From Gordionus sp. m RMFG-2023 (taxonomy: Eukaryota > Nematomorpha > Gordioida > Chordodea > Parachordodidae), in assembly GCF_954871325.1 (NCBI RefSeq), contig NC_088775.1, positions 61,481,561-61,545,560 on the forward strand: a stretch of DNA of 64,000 nucleotides, written 5' to 3'. This document shows, piece after piece, positions 36,070-47,749 of this stretch. The position numbers and the translations under genes were made by a program. The notes beneath the pieces were generated by a model. It was not told the DNA's origin. It saw only the letters and a list, made by a program, of their open reading frames with translations, and did not search any database. Positions within the stretch are counted from its first letter, which is position 1, and each line of letters starts with the position of its first letter.

Positions 36070-36352
36070 AAATATAAAATCTAATCTATTTTCCAAAATA
36101 AAATAGGTAATTATTTTTCAAAATAAAATAGCTAACTTTTTTTAAAATAAAAAAGCTAACTTTTTTCAAAATAAAATAGCCAACTATTTTTCAAAATAAA
36201 ATAGCCAACTATTTTTCAAAATAAAATATCCAACTCTTTTTCAAAATAAAATAGCCTAATTATTTTTCAAAATAAAATATCCAACTCTTTTTAAAAATAA
36301 AATAGTTAACTATTTTCCAAAATAAAATACCCAACTATTTTTCAAAATAGGT
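36070..36352. repeat. Minisatellite, about 25-bp unit
   Basis: Roughly ten units of the type CAAAATAAAATAGCCAACTA-TTTTT lie just inside the left end of the 2.8-kb hAT. Substitutions in GCCAAC (GCTAAC, TCCAAC, GGTAAT) distinguish the units. Confidence 0.9.
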
Positions 36353-36639
36353 AATTACTGTACGACACAAAATTTCTTAGAGTACTATCTTTATTATTAA
36401 AAAAACATATTGATTTATTATAATATATTAATTTTGTTTAAAAATAATAACCAACGATCTTTTTTAAATACAAAAGAATGTAAACAAGATAAAATTTTAT
36501 AAAAAATTGTAATTTTACAATGTAAAAAGATAAATGGGGGAAGGGAATATGATATTTTGAGGTATCAAATCTTCAAAGCATAAATCAGTACAGGGCATTC
36601 TATCAACATCTATTTCAAAACAAAAATATTCTTCAAAAA

Positions 36640-37150
36640 TAAGAAATAATATAGATGCAACTACAGTTGCGGAAATGGTAAATACCTATCATGCAGTACA
36701 ACATTCAGAGAGTTACTCAACATCTCAATGTTGGTAGAATCTTTCCCCATAATATTTAACGACTAATATAAATGAATAGAATACTTTGTAGAACACAAAA
36801 TGAGCAAGGCTATCAACAATGTTTTAGGATATAAATCCAGAAAGTCAATTCTTGACGATTTGAAAGATGTGCAAACATATGCAATTCTAACAGATGCATC
36901 TAATAAGGAGATATCAAAACATTTCCCTTGATCCTCCCCTATTTCAACAAAATTAATGTCATTTTAATAAAACTATTAAAAAAATTTTCTCCAGATATGA
37001 AATATCCAAAGACATAGCTAACCATATATAATGGTAAATATGGCAGATTTGGCATTACCAATGAATTGCATGGTAGCTTTCTGATCTGATAATTCCTCAG
37101 TGAATTTGGCAAAAACCAGAGTGTATTTACAGAATTGAGTCAGCATAATG
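36640..37150 (+). pseudogene. hAT transposase remnant of the 2.8-kb element
   Basis: Broken frames read TTVAEMVNTYHAVQHSESY (36660-36715), MSKAINNVLGYKSRKSILDDL (36805-36865) and YAILTDASNKEISKHFP (36880-36928). The order AVQHSESY ... LTDASN matches hAT proteins of the kind with AFHTVKHHQSF ... ISTDASN blocks. The rest of the transposase is not recognisable. Confidence 0.7.
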
Positions 37151-37729
37151 TTGGTTGACAGGTTCCTCCTAATACGCGCCATCGTAGAATTTTAAAATAC
37201 AAACCTTTAAAAAATAAATAGATAATAAAAGCTGTCCTATTTGAAAATAATTTTCAAAAATAAATGGCAGAAGTATATTTAGGAATTTTACATATAGGAA
37301 ATCTACTATATGCTGTTAATATGCAGTTGCAATCATAAGAATATAATTTAATAAAGGCTCACTAAATTATGCTGCAGAAATACCAAAGTAAGAATATTAC
37401 TATTATCGGATAATTATTAATAAGATTTAATATGATGTCATGTTTGAGGAGATTGTAATGCTTCTTTATTTTTATGATTTGCCAAAATATTCAAAATATT
37501 AATTTTACAATGTAAAAAATAAATTTATTTGATTTTATGCAAATGTATAAATAAGATTTTATAAAATATAGAAAGTCAAATAGTTATAGTTAATTATATT
37601 TTATATGAGATTTAAATAATGGAACTAAACGTTTACCGTCGTTATTAAGATATTTATAAAAATCCTGGCATGACATTTTATAATTTTGTTTAACCATTAA
37701 CTCGGCCTCTTAGGATATCAGCTTAGATT

Positions 37730-38316
37730 AAAGATGATTAAGATAATAATATTTTCTAAGATGAGTTCCACTTTCATTGCTAATTTTTAAAAATATTACT
37801 TCTAATATTAACAATATATTTTTTAATATATAATAGTACATAAGCAGTTTATATTGAAAATAATTTTTCTTTTTATATATTTAATTATAACATTTTATTG
37901 TCCAAAAAACAACATCAGTATTGGAAACTAATGCTTTAACCTCAAAACAATCTAAATCTCACCTAGAAGATAACTATCATGGTATATATAAATAAAAATA
38001 TAAAATATGTATAATATTTAGGATTTTTTAAGCTTAGATTAAAGATGATTAGGATAATAATATTTTCTAAGATGAGTTCCACTTTCATTGCTAATTTTTA
38101 AAAATATTACTTCTAATATTAATAATATATTTTTTAATATATAATAGTACATAAGCAATTTATATTGAAAATAATTTTTCTTTTTATATATTTAATTATA
38201 ACATTTTATTGTCCAAAAAACAACATCAGTATTGGAAACTAGTGCTTTAACCTCAAAACAATCTAAATCTCACCTAGAAGATAACTATCATGGTATATAT
38301 AAATAAAAATATAAAA
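37730..38316. repeat. Tandem duplication, 301-bp period
   Basis: The block starting AGCTTAGATTAAAGATGATT at 37730 is repeated at 38031 with only a few changes over about 285 bp, including CATCAGTATTGGAAACTA and TCACCTAGAAGATAACTATC. The near identity marks it as a recent event inside the hAT. Confidence 0.9.
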
Positions 38317-38692
38317 AAAGCACTAGTTTCCCATACTATTCTAACTTCAAATTTTGAAAATGTCGAATGGATTGGATTGGATGGAGAATTTAAAATTAGC
38401 GGAAAAATAAAATAAAAGAACTAGACATATTTTTCGAATAAATATTTAAAATTTATTTTAAAAATATAAAAATAATCAAATACTGTCTCTCAAAATTATT
38501 ATTTATATATTAAAAACATAAGCTAAAAAAAAAATTGTGGGAGAAATTAAAAAATTGTGGGAGATTTTTGTGGGAGATTGTGGGAGATTTCTAATTGTGG
38601 GAGTTTTGTGGGAGTGAGATGTATGTGGGTAAACTAAAAAATTGTGGGAGACTCCCACTGATGGGGGGAGACATGGCAACCCTGACTACAAT

Positions 38693-41600
38693 TGAAGCAT
38701 GTAATATGGCGATCAACTAGTAATATGTCCATTTTCATAAATTTGATAGCTTTTTACAAGTTATATCTTAAATTCAAATACAAATTATTTGATATTCAAT
38801 GGCATAAAATACTTTATTCTAAAAATTGTAATTATATTGGCATAAGATACTTTATTTTAGAGATTGCATTTATAAATTACTATTACAAAAATTTAAGACC
38901 ATAAGGGGCTGCTAAAATTTGATGGCACAGATTACTTTATTCTATAAATTGTATTTATAAATTCCGTTAACAAAAATTAAAAACTATTTAGGGGTTTCGG
39001 AATAAGCAAGATATAAAAGTCAAAATTAATTAATGTTTGTTAAACTAAAATTCTGTGAAGTTGGAAAATTTTGAAGTAATGTTCTTATATGCTAGAGATC
39101 CAGAAATAAGTAAGGGAGCTAAGTTTAAAAATTATCATAAAAGGCTATTTACCTTTGTTCATAAGTTTAAAATTATCATAAAGGAAATTATCATAAAAGG
39201 CTATATACCTTTGTTCATAAGTTTAAAATTATCATAAAGGCTATTTACCTTGTTCATAACAATAGCAATTCTTATTAACTAGAGATCCAGGAATTTATAA
39301 GAGAGCTAAGTTTGAAATTATCAAAAATCCTAAATTTGCTAGAGATTAATTAACCTTGAAATATTATCAAAAATCTTAATTTACTAACGATTTATTAACG
39401 TAACTTGAAATATCAAAAACTTAATTAGCTAAAGATTTATTTTCCTAAAATCGCCCATAAAACAAGAAAACTTTACGAGTATTTTTTTTAATCTTTTTAT
39501 TAACTAAAATATTACGAATAAGATTTACAAAAATACCTTTTTATTTAGCTTATATTTATTTATTAACTTAGAATCCAACTAAAATATTACGAATAAAATT
39601 TACAAGAATACCTTTTTATTTAGCTTATACTTATTTATTAACTTAGAATTCCAAATATATCAGCTATTGATCAAAAATCTTAATTAGCTAAAGATTAATT
39701 AACCTAAAATCGCTCATAAAAACAAGAAAAACTTTCAAGTATTTATTTTTTTTTTTTTTATTAACTAAAATATTACGAATAAGATTTACAAAATAATTTC
39801 TTTTTTATTAACTAATACTTATTTATTTACTTAAATATCTCAAAATATATCAGCTATTGATAAACGCACTGTAGATCAATAATTAACCAACTAAGATAAA
39901 TTAAAAGTAAAATTAAAATAAGTAGAAAAAATATAAATATCTCAAAATATATCAGCTATTGATAAAGACACTGTAGATCAATAATTAACCAACTAAGATA
40001 AATTGAAAGTAAAATTAAAATAAGCAGAAAAAATATAATTGAGAGGTCAACTGTCGATTAGAAAATGTATGTGAAAAATATACATGTGAAGAATATAAAA
40101 GGAAGAGGAAAATTATTTATTTTTTTTATTTTTTTTTATAAAGAAAATAGTAACCTCCATATTGGTGTAATTTGTTTGAAACCAAGTAAAAAGGAAAATT
40201 TTGAAAACTACAATAAGAGGAAAAAATATTTGAAACCAAGAGACTGAAATCGACGAAAAAGGAAAATTCTGAAAAATTACAACTAATGCAAATATTTTGT
40301 GAGAGAAAAAATAAAATACACTAACAAAGAAAAGAAAGGAAGCACTGGGTGGGAATTTTATTTTATTTATTTTTTTTTTAAAAAGAATAAAAAGAAAAAA
40401 CAATCTATAATTAAACTAATTTTGAGTCGTTTTTGAAATAAAAGCGAAAAATTAATTTCTATAATAAAAACAAAACTTTTCAATGCTATATTTAACTACA
40501 AAGTATAAAGGATATACTCAGAAGCGAAAAGGAAAAGTATAAATATTTTATGAGCGATAGACAAGATAACGAAAATAAATCATATAAATTCATCAAAAGC
40601 TAAAGAAAAAATTTTTTTTTATTTTAATAAGAACACGCTTCAAAAATTTAATGAAAATTTTGAAGGAACAAAAACATACGGCAAAGTAAATCAAAACTTA
40701 TAAAAAGGCAAGACATTTCTTTGGCAAAAATTAAAACAAGGCAGCTCCCCTTGCGAATAATTTATTTATAAGACAAGTCTAGGAGGAAAAATTAAAAAAC
40801 GATTAACAGTGGTTAACAGTTATTGTCAAGGGGAAAGTTTAAACAAATATATATAAGTGATAATGTTATGTTAGACAAATCTACATAAGTTTGACAAATC
40901 TGTATATAAAATACTATACTTATACATAAATAGAATTAATATGTAAAATGTAATAAAATATATATAATAAAATATTACTATACTGGATATATAAATGCCT
41001 AATATATAAAGTAAAGACATAATCTTAAGAAATATATATGGAGTATGTAGACTAATATGAAAGATGTAATATAATATAATGATTCACATGTAAATTTATA
41101 TATAATGTAATACAAAATTTAAGTGTTGAAAAATCCAAAACTCACATTAAACAGAAAAACAAATAAACTATAATATGTAACCTAAAATGTAACATGTTTA
41201 TACTAAAAGATTTATACTAAAAGTTTAATACACATACATTAAGGTATAATATAATAATGCTACATAACGTAAAAAATAATAAACATAAACAAGAAAATAT
41301 ATATAATGAAATACTTATATAGTGTTGATAAGTCAAAAAGCTCTAGATTAAATTTACCAAATATGTCAGTGTATTTAGTGTTGATAAGTCAAAGAAATAT
41401 ATATATAATACAGTACTTATTTATAGTGTTGATAAGTCAAAGACTCTAAAATTAAATTTACCAGATATGCTAGACCTACATAATATAGGCTGCAATATGT
41501 ATACTGATAAATTGTATTTTATTTTACGAAAATGACTAGAGGAGAAACCGCTAAAAAAAAAAATATACAAAAATCTCCGATACTATAAGGTGATAAGACA

Positions 41601-43320
41601 AAATAAGTAATAATATAAAGTTTATTAAGAAACTACTGTATCATTCTAAAAGGATGACTGAAAAACTTCATTAAAATTACCGCAAAATCTAATGTATTTT
41701 TTAATAAAAGACCAGCATAATTTAGGTTGCGAATATATTTGCTGATAAAAATCACTCTCTTAAATGCAGATGTCTGAAAGAAAAACGGAAGAAACTGATG
41801 AAACATTCTTAAAGAAAGACAAGCATGATGAAACATTCTTAAAGAAAGACAAGCATAATTAATGGATACTGATAAATGAACTACCTTTTATGAAATTGAC
41901 TGAAAAAACCGCTAAAAAGAAATATACAAAAAATAATTTCAACAAAGAAACCAATTCCAAGGTAAAAGGGATAATGTATAAATCTATAACCATTTATCAC
42001 ATAGATTTCAACTTATAGAAATTAATGTCAAAAAGTTTAAAGGAATTAAGAGAATTACAACTTATAGAAATTAATGTCAAAAAGTTTAAGGAATTAAGAG
42101 AAACATTTATTTAGAAAGGACCTAGATTTATTAAGTAATTATGTAAACTAAAACGTGTTTAAACCAAAAATTCAAATTAAGAGAAACAAAAATGATTAAC
42201 TACTTCTGTATTTATAATATCAGACAAAAATCTGAGTATTTATATAACCAGACAAAAACTGATACATCATGTAAATAAATGTGGAGAAAATTGTCCTATA
42301 AAATATCCAAATTAGCTAAATATTTAGACAAAGTACTAATAAATGTAGGACATTGGATATTAAGTTCCAAATACTAACTTTCAAACATAAGAGTTACTAT
42401 TTGAGAAGGGATATCAATTAAATTAGTATCTATTTAAGAGGGGATATAATATAATCCTCAAAAATAAAGTTACTAATAACTTTATAAGAATTAACAGTGT
42501 TTAAGTTTATGGTGCTAATATGTGTAAAAGGATAAATTTAAGTTTATGGTGCTGAAATTTCCAATGTATCAAAATATACATAGGCCAAGAAAAAGGGCCA
42601 CCCACAGACTAAAAAAAATTAAAATATAAGAGAATCATTAATTAGGAAGGGGCCTAGATTAATCTGTAAACTAATTACGTTTAAACCAAAAATTCAAATT
42701 AAGAGAAACAAAAAAAAAATATTTAACTACTTCTGTATTAATAATACCAGACAAAACTGAGCCTTAACTACTTCTATAATAATAAATACCAGGCAAAATC
42801 TGAGTATTTAAGTATTCTGAGTGTTTATATTACCAGACAAATCTGATATATCATGTAATAAAGGTGAAGAAAATGGTCCTATAAATACCCAAATTTAGCT
42901 AATATTAAGCCAAAGTATTAATAAATATTGGATATTGGATATTAAGTTAATATTGGATATTGGATATTAAGTTCCAATACCAACTTCAAAGTATTAATAA
43001 ATATTGGATATTGGATATTAAGTTCCAATACCAACTTTCAGAAACATAAGAAACAGTAAGTGTTTCTACTTAAGAGGGGATATAAATTTACACAAATAAA
43101 GTTACTGAAAACTTTAAAAAAACAATATGAATTAAAAGTATTTAAGTTTATAGTGCTAATATGAATTTAAAAGATAAATTTAAGTTTATGATGCAACAAT
43201 ATAGATTAAAAGTATTTAAGTTTATGGTGCTAATATGAATTAAAAGGATAAATTAAAGTTTATGTTGCAACCACTAAAAATTAAAAATAAATATACCTGA
43301 AATCAAAGGAAAAAAAAAAT
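38693..43320. repeat. A-rich noncoding block built of many local tandem duplications
   Basis: Examples are a 66-75-bp unit (ATTATCATAAAGGCTATTTACC) at 39130-39262, and TAACTAAAATATTACGAATA at 39501, 39576 and 39761. Others are a 102-bp unit at 39833-40036 (ATATCTCAAAATATATCAGC), GTTGATAAGTCAAA at 41330-41450, TTATAGAAATTAATGTCAAA at 42014 and 42062, and TAATAAATATTGGATATTGG at 42930-43020. The plus strand is A-rich throughout. No gene is supported. Together with 34641-35902 it forms one compositional block, interrupted by the 2.8-kb hAT. Confidence 0.75.
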
Positions 43321-44013
43321 ATAACTGGCCAATATCACAGAGTTGTAGTCATCCATGTCCATAATATTTTTGAAAAACTGATCAATCGCTCTTACTATGA
43401 ATTCAGGGTCAATTTAGTATATGAATTTTACAGGAGCAATAGTAAAATTACGATTGTTGTAATGAATCCAAACGATAATTAAAATCCAGTTACCAAGGAT
43501 TCAAAAACCATTTTATATTTTTCCATACCATTGAAAATATATTAATATTAAAGGACTCCAGTTTGTTAGAAATCATATGAATATCAGTGTCTCCAATTCA
43601 TTTTTTTTTAAAAGTTTTAAAACATCTATGAAGCAAATTCATTTGGAAAGAAAATCAATACATCATACTACAATTATATTTATTCAAAATTAAGGTGAAA
43701 CATGCGGTTTTGTATCTAAAAGAATGATGAAAAAATTTCTGGCGTGGTAGTGAATGAATCTATTTTATATCTAATCCCAAAAAATAATTTTAGGAAGAGA
43801 CATGATAATTAAATTTAAAAATCAATATAGTTGATTAGTGATTTTGAACTCGGCCAAAATATTAAATTATTAATTTTCAATTAATAAATGATTATATTTA
43901 TTTAATTAGGGTTATATAATAATTATAATAATAAAAGTCAATTAAGCTTCAACTGTTAATGCTAAATTAATATTTAGTGAGTGATATTGTTATATTTTTA
44001 ACATAGAATTTGA
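43321..44013. other. Unassigned stretch with weak minus-strand coding traces
   Basis: On the minus strand, 43335-43410 reads DPEFIVRAIDQFFKNIMDMDD and 43545-43600 reads GDTDIHMISNKLESFNINIF, in separate short frames. The phrases look protein-like but match no family I recognise. This could be an old exon or a fragment of a transposon gene. Confidence 0.25.
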
Positions 44014-44294
44014 TTGCAAGCTGACATAGTATAATTTATATGTAATAATCTAATCTAATAATTAAAATAGTATTCATTTAATAAAAATTAAGATAGTCTT
44101 ATTAATTTTTTAATAAAATTAAATCTATATATTACTCAATAGAATTATAAAAGAAATTATTCAGAGGGCAATTAAAAACATTTATTTTTAGCTCAAGGGG
44201 ATATTAAGGAGCCATTAAAAAAATTTTTTGCTTCAGGGGGCTATTCAAACTTTTCAGGGGGCTCGAGCCTCCCCCCCCCCTAGCGACGCCACTG
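44014..44294. repeat. Right arm of the 15.3-kb hAT unit
   Basis: It matches 12327-12707 in order: TTGCAAGCTGA, ATTCATTTAATAAAAATT, CAATAGAATTATAAAAGAAAT and CAGGGGGCTATTCAAA, ending CGACGCCACTG. Two CAGGGGGCT boxes and a C10-11 run precede the tip. Confidence 0.9.
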
Positions 44295-44433
44295 AGGTTA
44301 ACTTCCTCACACCCATATTTTCTATTATAAGGTGATATTAGAATCAATATATAATTTATATCTTGCCTTTATTTGTATGTGTTATATGGATGAATAAATA
44401 TTGTGTTCTCAATTATTATTCAATTAATTATAT

Positions 44434-45419
44434 TGGCGCAGTCATGGGTGTAAATGTAAAACCTGTAATATGTCCATTGGATGTTTTATATATTATGGAA
44501 AATTTGCAAAATATGATAAAATTATGGTTAATAATTAATTTAATTTGGGAAAAATATTATCCTTATATTAAATGAATTATTATAATTGCTAAATTTGCAA
44601 AAGCAAGAAAATAATAAAATCATTATTTTTGGTACAAATGAAGATATTTATGCTGATTATATTGAATGAAATTGCAGAAGAATGAAGTACATTCATTATT
44701 AAATAAATATATGGGAAAAAAATTTAAATTATGAATATTAATGGCTGAATAATTTTGGGAAATGTGAATATTGGAAATCTGTTAATAATAAATTAACAAT
44801 CATTTGGATGTAGATGAAAATATGGTATAATCGATTTCTTATGGAACTATGGTCATAGGGAAATTGATTACTCTTACTGAAATGAACATTATTGGAACAA
44901 TTATATGGGGAAAAATGGGATTAAGTGACAATTACATTGAGATTGGTTTAAGGATCTATAGTAATTTAGACACTGGGGAAAAGGTACGGACAAAAGAACT
45001 TGGCTAATTTGGACATAGGGAAAAAGATTATCGATAAAATTACCTGGCTAATTTGGACATGGGGAAAATGCATACTGTTAAAGATACCTAGCTAATTAAG
45101 ACATAAAGATATAAGGACGTTGGGTTCTCAAATCACGTGACCTATGCATTATAGGGCTTCCGTGAGTCAGTTGTAGCCATATTTCGGTTGAAGGATTAAT
45201 AATGACTTCTAGTGCGATGTAGTGATATGGATTACCTCATGGGTCATCCAAGGATGATAGCGATCTCCTGGCCAGCTCTAAGATAACAGTGACCTCATGG
45301 ACCGTTCAAGCACTATATCGAAGCATACAAAGGCCTTGATAACGATATTCCAATCAACATGGGAAACGTTATTGATGCTCTTTTGAGAAATCAAAATTTA
45401 AATTGGAGGGGGGAGTGGA
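44434..45419 (+). other. Internal remnant of the LTR fossil
   Basis: From the primer-binding-like site to the purine tract, less than 1 kb remains. Only short open stretches are visible and no protease, RT or integrase motif was found. Repeated phrases such as GGCTAATTTGGACATAGGGA (45005, 45048) occur. Confidence 0.45.
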
Positions 45420-45823
45420 TGTTAAAAAAGGTAACACCCCAAGGTAAAGGTAAATGGAGACCAAAGAAGATTTTAGGAGAAACTCTAAGTCGTGAATGCC
45501 TCTAGGAGGTTAGGTTTCCTTTCAATTAATGAAGGGATAGTAATGTAGAAATTTTATGTAATATTCTATTTATTTAATTCTGAATTATTATATTGGTCAA
45601 TCAGATATGTTTATAATGATTATATATATATATCAGTGACGAAGCTTCCATAGAAGCAAGGGCATTGCTTCCCTTGAAATTTTTCCGACAAAATTCTTAA
45701 ATAAACTTATTTTATTAATATATAAAAGAGAAATTTTTTTTTTATATTATATTTTTCCTTACTTTTTTAAATAAAATTATTTTTTTTTAAAGCAATAATT
45801 AATGTTTAATAATTATAATTATA

Positions 45824-45860
45824 CTAGTTAATAACCCGTCAAGAATGACGGGGTTGAGGT
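45824..45860 (-). mobile_element. Possible Helitron 3' end
   Basis: On the minus strand a 7-bp stem (CCCGTCA / TGACGGG, 4-nt loop, 45835-45852) is followed by TTATTAA and then CTAG, with T next. Helitrons end in CTRR preceded by a short GC-rich hairpin about 10 nt upstream and insert between A and T. The element body would lie to the right; no Rep/helicase sequence or 5' TC end was identified. Confidence 0.4.
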
Positions 45861-46599
45861 GTAATTAGTTTGTATATTATGGTACTAAATAAACTTTATT
45901 AATATATTTTATAAAAAAATTAAAATTTAGGTAAAGAGATAAATTTGTGAATCACACCTCATAAAATATTCTCAATTTCTGATTCATCTATCATCGAATA
46001 AGGGAGAAAAGTATGATGACCCGTCTTTCTTGAAGGGCAAAATGAAAAATATATAACTAAGAGTACCTCCCGTTAGTCAGCATTGCTGAGTCTGTCAAAA
46101 ATGATGGGAAATGAGAATTTTCTCCTTACTCTTATGATTAGTTACCTGTTATTTGAAAATAATATCCAATTTTTATTCTTTATAACCCCCCTATCGCAAA
46201 TTTGACTGTTTTCATAAATATCATTTTAAGCTAATAAAAATTTTACCCCCCCCCCCCCCCCAATTAAAATTTTACAAATATTTGAATATCAATTTTCCAA
46301 CATAAAACTTATTTTTTATAAATAAATTTTATTAAAATTTCCTTTCCTTGTGAATAACATTATTCAAAAATATTAATAATATGGAAAAATTTTAAGTCAA
46401 AGAGATTGAAAATCAAATGGTAATTTATTTTATTATTGTATATAATTATTTTATTAAATTCAAAATTATTAGTAAGTTAGAATTAATAAGTATTTTTAAT
46501 ATTAATTATTAATAAATACCTATAATTTTATAAATATTTTATTTTTACTTCGATTTTGTAGAACAGAAGAAATAGAAATACAAAAGTTAAATAAGAGCA

Positions 46600-47354
46600 T
46601 GAAAAAAAGTATGTGTCGTCTCAGAAGCGATATCATTATTGAATTCAATTGATCAATCAGATTTTATCATTGTTGCTAGTTGCATCAATAAATTATTTTC
46701 CTATAGCTCACTACTTTGTAGAAATTTACAAAGACCAAACTTAGATTTGGTTCAGGTTATTGATTTGGCGGAATAAGAATGAATGTAGATGAATATTTTC
46801 ATAATATTTATATAGACGTTGAATCGAAGGTTAAATTTTATGATATAACACTAATTAAACCTCGTCTAGCACCTGGGCAATTATTGAGATGTAAAATTAA
46901 TATTGGCTCAACTGAAGAATATTATAAAATATCCACTTTCATCTCATTCTTAGATACTTTTTTATCGCAAATAAAAGTACGGTTTTTAGATAAAAAACAA
47001 GTCTTTAGCAATCTTCAAGTTTTAATACCCAAAGATCCATCTTCGTTTTCTAATGCCACTATTGGTAAAATTAAATATTTAGCAAAATTTTATTCCTATG
47101 ATATTGATACTGAAATAAATTTAATCAGTGAATTCGAATTGTGGTATAAACATTTACTACGTTTAGCTATTTTACCTGAGCATGCTATTGATGCGCTCAA
47201 TCGGTGTAAAGAAACCTTGGCTCAAATTCCTAATATTTTGAAGTTGTTTTATATTCTACCATGTTTGCCTATTAGAGATTTGGTTCCAACGACAAACGAA
47301 ATTCTTGATGAATTGGTAACATTCCCAAGAAAATTAAAAATCACATGCTTGTAA
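46600..47354 (+). pseudogene. hAT transposase fragment, ZMYM1/52-kDa-repressor type
   Basis: The open part, 46779-47354 (191 codons), reads KPRLAPGQLLRCKINIGS, EEYYKISTFISFLDTFLSQ, FLDKKQVFSNLQVLIPKD and TEINLISEFELWYKHLL. These match the pattern of hAT-derived proteins with PR..GRQTHRSN, EEYYRI..FIPFLD.F..QL..RF. Upstream, 46650-46770 reads DQSDFIIVASCINKLFSYS and LDLVQVIDLAE in a shifted frame, the preceding part of the same domain. The C-terminal dimerisation part (family ERxFS block) is missing. It most likely belongs to the 8.0-kb hAT that contains it. A second fragment of the family is at 57540-57790. Confidence 0.8.
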
Positions 47355-47439
47355 TATCCATAAGCACGAATTGGTAAATAATAGTTAAAAATAGAAATAT
47401 AATTATTATTAAATTATGAATAATTTATTAGAATAGCTA

Positions 47440-47535
47440 AAACATAAGACCCGGCCAGAGGTTTGGGGGCTTCGCCCCCAAATAAATTACCCCCCCCCCC
47501 CCCCTTCCCATAAGAAAATCCTGGATACGCCACTG
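47440..47535 (-). mobile_element. Truncated hAT end of the CAGTGGCGTA family
   Basis: On the minus strand it starts CAGTGGCGTATCCAGGATTT, followed by a G run of about 17 and the box TTGGGGGCGAAGCCCCCAAA. The same tip and box occur in the complete 390-bp element at 18288-18677. The inner end is lost; the next octamer CTCTGATC (47536-47543) has no partner on the other side. The open frames across it (VAYPGFSYGKGG, RIQDFLMGRGG) are products of the repeat, not genes. Confidence 0.8.
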
Positions 47536-47539
47536 CTCT

Positions 47540-47745
47540 GATCTTATAGGTAAATGTAAAGCAGCATATCTCCTGCACTTTCTTTTTATTAGATGGTGTT
47601 GGATGGTTGAGCTCTGCTGATAAGCTGTCCACAATCACTTTTGATAGCATACCAGCCCTTCTAAAGTTTTTCAAAGTGATACAAGGTCGGACTTTGTAAA
47701 GTTTATCGAAATCAGAAGATTCGCATTGAGGAACCAAAGTATAGG
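47540..47745 (-). pseudogene. Possible piggyBac-type transposase fragment
   Basis: The minus-strand frame contains SSDFDKLYKVRPCITLKNF and PSNKKKVQEICCFTFTYK. The KLYKVRP phrase resembles the conserved KLFKVRPLL block of piggyBac transposases. The fragment is short and the match is to a single motif, so the call is tentative. It is joined to a mariner tail on one side and a hAT tip on the other. Confidence 0.35.
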
Positions 47746-47749
47746 GTTT

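Larger units (their letters stand above)
35903..38684 (+). mobile_element. 2.8-kb hAT with 8-bp TSD, nested in the 15.3-kb unit
   Basis: The tips CAGGGTTGCCAGGTC and (other strand) CAGGGTTGCCATGTC are flanked by the exact octamer ACTACAAT (35895-35902 and 38685-38692). Subterminal TTGTGGGAGAAATT-type repeats occur three times at the left (35935-35980) and about eight times at the right (38536-38655). Inside are a 25-bp minisatellite, a decayed hAT transposase segment (36640-37150) and a 301-bp tandem duplication. Confidence 0.95.
28970..44294. mobile_element. 15.3-kb hAT-type unit with 8-bp TSD
   Basis: The tips CAAGGGCGTCGTTAGCC and (other strand) CAGTGGCGTCGCTAGGGGG are flanked by the exact octamer AGGTTAAC (28962-28969 and 44295-44302). 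The left arm (28970-29469) and right arm (44014-44294) match the two halves of the 0.95-kb hAT at 11359-12707. The paralogous LTR at 53630-53700 carries the uninterrupted target, TATTGGGTGGAGGTTAACTA followed by ACCCATAT, so insertion of a single unit is well supported. The 14.5 kb between the arms holds LINEs, another hAT and duplicated A-rich DNA. Whether this cargo came before or after transposition cannot be told; later insertions are the simpler view. No transposase of its own was recognised. Confidence 0.85.

Noticed and set aside
40065-40403. Short frames on both strands near 40.1-40.4 kb
   Set aside because: They are low-complexity, lie in the duplicated A-rich block, and match no family.
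46247-46261. Poly-C and poly-G runs (also 17243, 44270, 47491, 60115) as structured G-quadruplex signals
   Set aside because: Single homopolymer runs near hAT tips; they do not form the four-tract pattern and are better explained as slippage.
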